From: Halocatena marina
Lineage (GTDB): Archaea; Halobacteriota; Halobacteria; Halobacteriales; Haloarculaceae
Direction: 5' to 3'
Length of the DNA stretch: 64,000 nt
Assembly: GCF_023276375.1 (NCBI RefSeq)
Contig: NZ_JALLPK010000001.1
Span: 2,480,001 to 2,544,000 of the forward strand
Below, piece by piece: positions 57,607 through 64,000 of this stretch. A program made the position numbers and the translations under genes. Every line of letters begins with the position of its first letter. The first letter of the stretch is position 1. Under the pieces are notes generated by a model that saw only the letters and a program-made list of their open reading frames with translations, was not told the DNA's origin and searched no databases.

Positions 57607-58834
57607 TCAGTTCACACTCACCTGCTCTTTCTCTTTGGTAACGCCCACGTCACGTGCGAACTCCCGCAGTCGCTCGGTTGTGACGCGCTCTTTTTCGGCT
57701 CCTGTGTCCTTGACGCGACGGGTGATCGTGCTGACCTCTTCGGTGGTTGGTCGGAACCCCTCGTCTTCGAGGCGTTCTCGAACGGAATGTTGCCCAGTGT
57801 GCTTACCGAGCACCAGTTCTCGTTTTGCACCCACCATCTCGGGGGTCATGACACCCGGCTCGAACGTGTCCGAATTTTCGATGACGCCTGCCGCGTGAAT
57901 TCCGGATTCGTGGGAGAACGCATTGCGTCCAACGACAGGTTTGTTCGCTGGAACAGTGATGTCGCTTTTTCCCTCGATCATCCGGGACAGTTCAGTGATG
58001 CGCGTCGTGTCGATGCCTGTCGTCACGTCATACAGACTCTCCAACGAGGTCACCACCTCTTCGTAGGCGGCGTTACCCGCGCGTTCACCGATGCCGTTCA
58101 CGCTGACTTGTGCTTGTGCCGCACCGGCCTCGTAGCCAGCGACGGCGTTCGCAGCAGCCAACCCGAAGTCGTCGTGCGTATGCACGTCGATCTCGGCGTC
58201 GGTATGCGCACAAACGGTCTCGATGAGGTCGTAGAACCGAGTGGGCGTCGCGACACCACACGTGTCTGGAATATTGATCCAATCGACACCCGCCTCAGTG
58301 ACGCCCTCGACGATATCGATCAGGAACGCCTCGTCGGTTCGTGTGGCGTCCATCGGTGAGAACATCACGTCGGCACCGGCGTCGCAGACGCGCTCTACGG
58401 ACTCAATCGAACGCTCGCGGACTTCTTCTCGCGTGGCGTGCATCGAGTCTTGCAACTGCACGTCGCTCGTGCTTGCAAACACGTGGACTAGCCCAACGCC
58501 CGAATCGAGCGCAGCGTCAATATCTTTCTCGACGACGCGGGCCAACCCGCAGACAGTCGTATCTGTACTTTCGGCAATGTCACGGACGGCCTCGAACTCC
58601 GCATCAGAGTTGACAGGGAACCCGGCTTCGATGACGTGTGTCCCCATCTCGTCCAACAGCGCCGCTATCTCTCGTTTGTCGTCGTACGAGAACGATGTGC
58701 GCGGCGACTGCTCTCCATCACGGAGCGTCGTATCGAAAACTCGTGCGTGACCGATTTCAGAAGTGGAATCTAACGTGCCCTGGAAGAACTCGACCCGCCG
58801 GCGACGCCGACGTGTCCTCCGTGCTTTGGGTCAT
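57607..58834 (-). CDS. leuA: 2-Isopropylmalate synthase-type enzyme, N-terminus out of frame
   Basis: It condenses 2-oxoisovalerate and acetyl-CoA (or makes citramalate, a close relative) at the start of leucine synthesis. The body has VDTHVIEAGFP-like (GTHVIEAGFPVNSDAEF), DVHTHDDFGLAAANAVAGY with the metal-binding histidines, and SHESGIHAAGVI. The essential N-terminal motif ARVFDTTLRDGEQSP is encoded at about 58710-58755 in the same frame, but upstream only an Arg run and a TGA at 58831-58833 are found, with no start codon. The ATG at 58834 (or 58840) has the right promoter but is one base out of frame. A start at 58656 would delete the catalytic arginine and aspartate. The C-terminal regulatory domain is absent. 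Confidence 0.8.
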
Positions 58835-58859
58835 GTGCATTCGTCCAATACTGGACTCT

Positions 58860-58869
58860 GCATATAAGC
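58860..58869 (-). promoter_or_regulatory. TATA box of leuA
   Basis: On the minus strand GCTTATATGC is centred 25-31 bases before the ATGs at 58840 and 58834. This spacing says the transcript begins at those codons without a leader, which supports them as the real leuA start despite the frame problem. Confidence 0.55.
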
Positions 58870-59231
58870 CTATCCCTCACGGAGAATACTGCTTCCCACA
58901 CCACAGTGCCAGATCACCAAAACCGCATGACGTAATCGTCATCAAGGTCGTTGGAACACCTAATACATATCCCTACAATGGGGACGATCGACGAGCATCA
59001 CCTCGCGTTCGTATTTAAATTTTCAAAGTTTTATTGCCGGAATTAATTATCAGCTATGTGGCGCGCGCTCACCGATCACATACTAGGATACTATCAGATG
59101 ACATCCAAATAACAACTCATGTGGTTTCGTGAGAAACCAGCAGAGATCGTAGACAGACAACAAGCGTGAGAAGACCAAAACGACTCAATCGTCTGGGGAG
59201 CGTTTTTATTTCACGCCCGAGTGTGGCGAGT
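58870..59231. other. Intergenic region between leuA and DUF5779 gene
   Basis: No gene is supported; the open frames are under 25 codons. The region is AT-rich at 59010-59060. A TATA-like GTTTTTATTTC at 59200-59210 lies about 27 bases before the DUF5779 ATG. Confidence 0.45.
59200..59210 (+). promoter_or_regulatory. TATA box of the DUF5779 gene
   Basis: GTTTTTATTTC is centred about 27 bases before the ATG at 59232, giving a leaderless transcript. Confidence 0.5.
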
Positions 59232-59522
59232 ATGGAGGAATTCGATCTCGATCTACTAGCTGCCGAGGATCAATTGGACGAAGAAGATGCAGACAATCGG
59301 ATCATCCTCGACGTACTCGACGGAACGACGCCGCCTGCCGAATGGATCGGCGCCATTCGAGAAGGGTTCGTACTCGTTCTCGCGATCGAAGGTGACCTAA
59401 ACGAACTCGCCGCTGAATTCGCGCGCAAGATCAAGGATATGGGTGGTCATCTCGTTCACTTCCGCGGGTTTTTGATTGTCACTCCACCAGGTATTCACGT
59501 CGATATGGATCGACTAGGGTAA
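59232..59522 (+). CDS. DUF5779 family protein
   Basis: It is a 96-residue haloarchaeal protein (MEEFDLDLLAAEDQLDEEDA...) that I recognise as DUF5779: an acidic N-terminus, then a compact alpha/beta part with VLDGTTPPAEWIGAI, VLAIEGDLNELAAEFARKIK and GHLVHFRGFLIVTPPG. Its function is unknown. The ATG at 59232 is preferred to 59166 because it gives the family start and lies at the right distance from a TATA box. It is a single gene, convergent with the VOC gene. Confidence 0.78.
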   Translation: MEEFDLDLLAAEDQLDEEDADNRIILDVLDGTTPPAEWIGAIREGFVLVLAIEGDLNELAAEFARKIKDMGGHLVHFRGFLIVTPPGIHVDMDRLG

Positions 59523-59590
59523 CGGGAAGCACGAGCAAGAGAGATCGGACACGTAGTTCACGTCTCACACCCTCATGTTTCGATTTTAGT

Positions 59591-60337
59591 TCACACGAGT
59601 GTCACGTAGTGGCCGTCGGGATCCGTTACTCGAATTCCTGTGTCGAGTCGCTCGACAGACGCGGGTCGGTCGATTCGATCGAGCAGTGCTTCTGGTGTTT
59701 GATCGCCCGTACCGAGTCCGAGGTCGACGTGGACACCACCCCGAGCGTCGGCGATCCCCAGTTGTGGTTCCCAGAGTTCGAGATCGAACGAGCCAGTCGT
59801 GAGACGTATTCGCTGGCGATCGCTCCCACGATCGACGACTGTGAATCCGAGCGACGTATAAAACGACTCGGCACGGTCGAGCGATTCGACCTCCAAAACA
59901 ACTTCGAAGACACCCGTGATGCCCCGCCCACTCACACCGGATTCGCGTTCTCGCTCGTTCGTTCCCTCTCCCTTGCTTTCACTTTCAGCGTTTGTATTTG
60001 CTGTCTGTCCGATTTCGACGCAGTTGCCTTCGGTATCGTAGAAGTACAGTGACTTCGTCTCGCCGAATTCGTATTCCGCGAGATCGAAGTGTTGAGAGAG
60101 GCGATTCCACCAGTCGCTGTATTCGTGTGCCGGCGTCGAGAACGCGTAGTGGGTGTGCAACCCGCCACGAGGGACACCGCTCGGGCGCCGGAGCACGATT
60201 TCTGTCTCTCCCGCCGTGAGAACGGCTTCAGTGTCGGTCTTGCGGACAGCTGGAAGATCGAGGTGTCGTTGGTAGAACGACAGCGCTCGGTCGAGATACT
60301 TGACTTCGAGGGCAAGCCATCTGAGTGACAGCGACAT
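59591..60337 (-). CDS. Double VOC-domain (glyoxalase-like) protein
   Basis: It belongs to the vicinal oxygen chelate superfamily (glyoxalases, extradiol dioxygenases). The 248-residue protein contains two VOC domains in tandem: the first from LSLRWLALEVKYLDRALSFY to EGNCVEIGQ, the second from GVFEVVLEVESLDRAESFYT to TDPDGHYVTL, with the metal-site Glu at each end, joined by a polar charged linker. The ATG at 60337 is preferred to 60364. The substrate is unknown. It is a single gene. Confidence 0.85.
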   Translation of the reverse strand: MSLSLRWLALEVKYLDRALSFYQRHLDLPAVRKTDTEAVLTAGETEIVLRRPSGVPRGGLHTHYAFSTPAHEYSDWWNRLSQHFDLAEYEFGETKSLYFYDTEGNCVEIGQTANTNAESESKGEGTNERERESGVSGRGITGVFEVVLEVESLDRAESFYTSLGFTVVDRGSDRQRIRLTTGSFDLELWEPQLGIADARGGVHVDLGLGTGDQTPEALLDRIDRPASVERLDTGIRVTDPDGHYVTLV

Positions 60338-60540
60338 ATGACTAATATGAATCTCATCAACCATATATTATTCACGTTCTAACGTATCTGAAGATGATCA
60401 TATAGCAACACGAACCTATCGACGGTGACGAAAAATAGAGATCATCTACGATGGAATTTACGCTCTCGACCAGACGCTGTGATTGTTGCATACAGGCGAC
60501 TACAATCTGTTCCTCACAGGGCCACACCCAGTCAAATGAG

Positions 60541-60798
60541 CTATTGACGGGAGAGTTTGATGCCGCGAGCGATGGTGTAGATGAGTATGCTAGCAATCCC
60601 TGTAATCACGAATATCCATCCAAGCATATTACCAATCCACCAGAGGATACTTCCGGGACTGTAGTATCCGATGTTCGGGATTCCGGCGAAACCGATGAGG
60701 GCAAGCGTTCCCCAGAAGAGAAGGATAGCCGCAATTCTTTTTCCATCTCTGAGCAGTTCTCGGAGATCTATCGCAGCGGGACCAGATTCAGCTGTCAT
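60541..60798 (-). CDS. Small membrane protein
   Basis: It is an 85-residue protein with two membrane segments (about 22-43 and 52-76, the second after SPGSILWWIGN) and short charged ends. I know no function. The ATG at 60798 follows an AT-rich region. It lies between the VOC gene and the beta-galactosidase genes, on the same strand as both, but with gaps of about 200 bases on either side, so it is probably its own unit. Confidence 0.7.
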   Translation of the reverse strand: MTAESGPAAIDLRELLRDGKRIAAILLFWGTLALIGFAGIPNIGYYSPGSILWWIGNMLGWIFVITGIASILIYTIARGIKLSRQ

Positions 60799-61004
60799 GA
60801 ATTAGCCGATGAATTGCACCGAACAAGTGTGTTATCTTAGCGTTTCCCTGATGTAAATAATGACTCACGCATCTATCCGACGCTCGTCATCCACTGGAGT
60901 ATCGAACTACTGATATTTTCGACAGGGCCATTCTGAACAGACTCGAATCTGTTCACGCAGTCTCATTCGGAAGAGATCCGAAGACAACAACGCTCTGTCG
61001 CGTC

Positions 61005-62639
61005 TCAATCTGTTGCAGTGATCGGACCAACAGGACCGCTATAGAGACCACCACCACCATCTCCGTCGTAGACGCGCACCGCGAGCACGTTCTCGCTGCC
61101 GAAATTGATCGTCTCCGGCTGGGCCGTGTACCGTCTGGCTTCCGACCAAGCCGTCTCGTAGCCGTTCTCAGGGAACGACCCGGTTTGTCCGATTTTCGTC
61201 CCATTGAGGAACGTCTCATCCACGTCGTCGATTTTCCCGGCTGGAAGTTCGAGCGCGTGCCCGCTCCATTCAGTTGGCACGGAGAAGCGCTTGCGGAACC
61301 ACCCGTACACCTGATTTTCGGTGTAATCGGAGTGATCTTCCCAGTTCGCGGGCAGCGTGACCGACGTCCACCCGCTGTCGTCGAGCCCCGGTTCTTTCCA
61401 CGACGAATCATCACCGCGATGGAACAGCCACTCGCCCGCAAGCGAAATCTGTGGCACCGTCAGCAAGCGTGGCGGGAGGCTGTCTACAGTCACCTCGAAG
61501 ATTCCGGCGTCTCCAACGCGCTGCTCGAAAGAGACGCGTGTTTTCGTGCCGGGCTGTAGCGAGACCGTCTCAGTCTCGATCACGTTGTCGTTGATTTTCA
61601 ACGGGACGTCGATGTCTGTTGGCTTGCCACCCGTGTTCCGAACGATTGCGCTCACATCGAGCTGTCCAGCTTCATCGTCGAAATCGACCGTCAAGTCGCC
61701 GAACGAATCCGCACTTGCGAACGCGTACGGGAGAGTGCGACGCGAGAGTGCCATCGGAGATTCATCGCCGGTTATCGGACGGAGACCAACCACGAACGAG
61801 AACGGACCATCCGGAACGACGCGGTATTCGGGGAGCGTCTGGATCGGTGTTCCGCCCACGCCAGTAACAGCGTGATCGAGATTGAGCGTCACGGCATCAC
61901 TATCCTCTAGTTGGTACGTGAACAGCGCCCGATCGAGATTCTCGGGCGCGATGTGATGTGTGCTGACGTTCAGACTAGAATGTCCGAACACAGCAACACC
62001 ATCGCTTCCGTCAGTGAGGGTCGCCCACCGAACGTCCGACTTGTTTCCGTAGTCTTGCGGGCGGACGTAGGGGACATACTGCTCTTCGACCGTCCCACCA
62101 TAGACACCGGTTTTCATCCCAGTCTTCCGATCGGGATACGTTTCGTGGGGGCCACGTCCGTACCAGTCGAACTGCTGGAGTGAATCTTGAAGCCCGAGCT
62201 GAACGCCCACGCGACCGATCCAACTCGAAATCGCTTCTTTCAGTGCATCGTTCGGTGTTGCACGAACTCCCAGCAGGATATCGCCGGTCCCGAGCACGTG
62301 ATAGAGATAATCCGTTGCAAAGGCCGCATCCTCACCGGGCGCAGAGACCGTCGTCTCGAAGTGGATGCGCAGTACCTGATCGGCAATGGATTCAACCGAG
62401 ACAGATTTCACCGTGTGATCGAGTCTGTCGAGTCCAGCAGCACGCCACTCTTCGACTTCGGCCGATCCCCAGCTGACGTTTTCGTTCGAGATTGGCGTCC
62501 GCCAAACGTTGAACCGAGGACCACGCCCACTCACGAGCAGTTCCCGTCCGTCGTGTTTCATCGACGTGAGTCCACTCGTCTTATCGAACGTGTACTCGAA
62601 TCCAGATCCACTGACTGTGATTGTGTCTGTTGTACTCAT
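61005..62639 (-). CDS. Beta-galactosidase (GH2) C-terminal part: small-chain and sugar-binding domains
   Basis: This 544-residue protein starts with a beta-galactosidase small-chain domain (about 1-300): VWRTPISNENVSWGSAEVEE, WYGRGPHETYPDRKTGMKTG and YVRPQDYGNKSDVRW are typical. A beta-sandwich linker follows (about 310-390), and at the C-terminus a GH2-type sugar-binding jelly roll (GEWLFHRGDDSSWKEP, VTLPANWEDHSDY, FLNGTKIGQTGSFPENG), which in standard enzymes stands at the N-terminus. It has no catalytic glutamates of its own; these are in the next gene upstream. The ATG at 62639 is in frame with that gene, four codons after its stop, so the two could be one broken gene or two subunits. Confidence 0.85.
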   Translation of the reverse strand: MSTTDTITVSGSGFEYTFDKTSGLTSMKHDGRELLVSGRGPRFNVWRTPISNENVSWGSAEVEEWRAAGLDRLDHTVKSVSVESIADQVLRIHFETTVSAPGEDAAFATDYLYHVLGTGDILLGVRATPNDALKEAISSWIGRVGVQLGLQDSLQQFDWYGRGPHETYPDRKTGMKTGVYGGTVEEQYVPYVRPQDYGNKSDVRWATLTDGSDGVAVFGHSSLNVSTHHIAPENLDRALFTYQLEDSDAVTLNLDHAVTGVGGTPIQTLPEYRVVPDGPFSFVVGLRPITGDESPMALSRRTLPYAFASADSFGDLTVDFDDEAGQLDVSAIVRNTGGKPTDIDVPLKINDNVIETETVSLQPGTKTRVSFEQRVGDAGIFEVTVDSLPPRLLTVPQISLAGEWLFHRGDDSSWKEPGLDDSGWTSVTLPANWEDHSDYTENQVYGWFRKRFSVPTEWSGHALELPAGKIDDVDETFLNGTKIGQTGSFPENGYETAWSEARRYTAQPETINFGSENVLAVRVYDGDGGGGLYSGPVGPITATD

Positions 62640-62651
62640 AGGTTTCCAGAA

Positions 62652-64000
62652 TTAATTGTTCACCGAGATATCCGGCATCTCCGAGATCTGTTCGAGAGCA
62701 GGGGTTGGAACGTCGAACGGTAGTTCGAACTGCTCGAAGGCGATCTCATGGCCCGCATCGGCGTACCACGTATTCTCAGCGAGGTGGAAGCTGACGACGA
62801 GCCAGTAGTCCGCGCCGGGTTCGAGTTCCGGCTGATCAAAAGGAATCTCGACTGTGGTTGTGTCGTTCGGTTCAAGTTCGATATCGAGTGATCCCTGTTG
62901 GAGAGTGTCACCGTCCGCGCGCAGCTGCCACTGCGTTTCGAGGGCAGAGAGATTCGTAAAGTTGTAGCGGTTGGTGACCTCCACGAGACCAGCAGCGAGA
63001 TCAGCCCCGCGCAGCCGAACCGGCTGATGAGCTTTTTTCAGCTGCCAGAGTTCGGGCCGGGGAACGCGGTCTGCGTCGACGAGACCGTTACAGCAGAACG
63101 GATCGACGCCGTACGAACGGAAGGTGCCGTCGGTCTCGAACGTCTCGAAATCGAGCCAGAGCACGGCACTGCTTCCGGGATCAGAACTACCCAGCTCGTT
63201 GGCCGAGAGACCTCGATCGTGGATGGCTGCCCGTCGGTAGCGAGCGTTCGAGAGCCAGCCCTCCCAGTTCGCCCGGTGTTTGTCCGCGTTCCGGCCGATG
63301 TTGACCGGCCGTGGATTGTGATTGATACTGCCGTCGTGTGGGGTCGATGCCAACTGCGTGCCGTCCACGTAAAGACGTAGTTCGCTTCCGGTGTGAACGC
63401 CAGCGACGTGGTGCCAGTTCCCGTACCAACCGTCAGGGACGGTCGATTCGGCGGTGACCCACTCTTCGTCGGGATCGTAGACGAAGAACTGGAGTGTCGA
63501 CTCATCGCTCATCTTCAATCCGTACTGAGTGTCACCCTTTGTGAGGAAGGCGTCCGACCCGGTCCACGGCTGCCGGGGCTGCACCTCGATTTCGAGGGTT
63601 AGCCCAGACTCTGTGACGTCGAGGCTCGGATCGCGGTACAGTTCGACCCAGTCATCGAGTCCCGAAAGCTCGACTGCCGATCCTCCTTTCGCATCAACCA
63701 CAGTTGGTTTACCGTGGAAGACGCCGTCATTTCCGTATTCGGTAGCATCGGGTGTAGTGGTGTGTTTCTCGTCGAGCCGTTGATTCACCCAGTCCCAGAT
63801 GAAGCCACCCTGCAACTGATCGTGTTCCTCGATCTCTTCCCAAAATCGCTCGACGAGACCGAGGCTGTTTCCCATCGCGTGATTGTACTCGCCCATGACG
63901 GCCGGGCGCTGTTCGTCTTCATCATCGGCAATGTCGACGAGATCGGAGGGGCTGATGTACCGCGGACCGATAACATCTGCGTAGGGAGCGACGCCACCGT
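62652..64000 (-). CDS. Beta-galactosidase (GH2) catalytic part with LamG-like domain, partial
   Basis: The gene runs off the right edge, so its N-terminus is not seen. The visible part starts in the TIM barrel: PRYISPSDLVDIADD, the nucleophile glutamate in VMGEYNHAMGNSLG, and GGFIWDWVNQRLDEKH, all close to LacZ. After about residue 60 comes a LamG/concanavalin-type domain of about 200 residues (GNWHHVAGVHTGSELRLYVDG is typical), inserted where LacZ goes to its fourth domain; then a beta-sandwich domain (EVTNRYNFTNLSALE). A TAA stop ends it in front of the small-chain gene. It should act on beta-galactosides; binding through the LamG domain is inferred. Confidence 0.88.
   Translation of the reverse strand, partial: GGVAPYADVIGPRYISPSDLVDIADDEDEQRPAVMGEYNHAMGNSLGLVERFWEEIEEHDQLQGGFIWDWVNQRLDEKHTTTPDATEYGNDGVFHGKPTVVDAKGGSAVELSGLDDWVELYRDPSLDVTESGLTLEIEVQPRQPWTGSDAFLTKGDTQYGLKMSDESTLQFFVYDPDEEWVTAESTVPDGWYGNWHHVAGVHTGSELRLYVDGTQLASTPHDGSINHNPRPVNIGRNADKHRANWEGWLSNARYRRAAIHDRGLSANELGSSDPGSSAVLWLDFETFETDGTFRSYGVDPFCCNGLVDADRVPRPELWQLKKAHQPVRLRGADLAAGLVEVTNRYNFTNLSALETQWQLRADGDTLQQGSLDIELEPNDTTTVEIPFDQPELEPGADYWLVVSFHLAENTWYADAGHEIAFEQFELPFDVPTPALEQISEMPDISVNN

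Noticed and set aside
1..64000. CRISPR array, insertion sequences, rRNA genes, integrase or att repeats
   Set aside because: I looked for regularly spaced repeats, transposase motifs, paired inverted ends and direct repeats around the island and found none I could support.

Overview
The window is a stretch of haloarchaeal chromosome (class Halobacteria). The evidence is the archaeal gene set (archaeal ribosomal protein and RNA polymerase operon with rpoD, rpoN and rpoK, an RPA operon, isopentenyl phosphate kinase, a tandem TatC), the very acidic proteins, many start codons with a TATA-like box about 25-30 bases upstream (leaderless transcripts), and several small protein families known only from haloarchaea. 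I do not assign a genus.

Layout. 0.36-9.3 kb: a complete arginine operon of the LysW carrier type (argG, argH, lysW, argX, argC, argB, argD, argE, argF). 9.4-19 kb: the RPA operon (rpa, rpap, rpe), then single metabolic and redox genes (FAD oxidoreductase, sirtuin, cupin, small zinc protein, glutaredoxin, Cys-less peroxiredoxin-like protein, creatininase) and a frameshifted PIN-toxin remnant. 19.2-20.4 kb: acyl-CoA dehydrogenase. 20.5-26.5 kb: an accessory island of two tandem HEAT-repeat paralogues, a decayed third copy, a 602-residue coiled-coil protein with a repeated K-x-HLP motif, and a convergent membrane-anchored VirD4/TraD-like ATPase preceded by a small overlapping gene. 26.6-34.8 kb, all on the minus strand: tRNA-Ser, rps13, rps4, rps11, rpoD, tRNA-Leu, rpl18e, rpl13, rps9, rpoN, rpoK, eno, rps2, then mevalonate kinase and isopentenyl phosphate kinase. 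35-50 kb: moaA, a Mrp-type ATPase, a SHOCT membrane protein, Nudix, tandem TatC, a NodU-type carbamoyltransferase, hflX, an FAH-family hydrolase, an SLC13-type permease, a UPF0173 hydrolase, OsmC and DUF5799. 50-58.8 kb: a decayed MazF-like gene and the branched-chain amino acid cluster (leuA; ilvB, ilvN, ilvC, a small unknown gene, leuC, leuD, leuB). 59-64 kb: DUF5779, a double-VOC protein, a small membrane protein and a split GH2 beta-galactosidase that runs off the right edge.

How the genes work together. The arginine operon covers all steps from glutamate to arginine on a LysW carrier, except carbamoyl phosphate supply. The ilv/leu cluster gives the whole branched-chain pathway apart from dihydroxyacid dehydratase and transaminase. 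The 26.6-34.8 kb block is the classical archaeal translation/transcription superoperon, followed by isoprenoid (mevalonate) genes.

Most notable observations. (1) The ilvB leader contains a 25-codon reading frame whose end is rich in Ala/Ile/Leu/Val. It has a TATA-like box about 28 bases upstream and runs into a 9-bp hairpin followed by T5, which looks like an amino-acid-sensing attenuator and is unexpected in an archaeon. (2) The HEAT / K-x-HLP coiled-coil / VirD4-like island has no function I can name. (3) leuA has its conserved N-terminus out of frame with any start codon. (4) The GH2 enzyme carries a LamG-like insertion and is split by a single in-frame stop. Function calls are by recognition of family motifs; no database search was possible.
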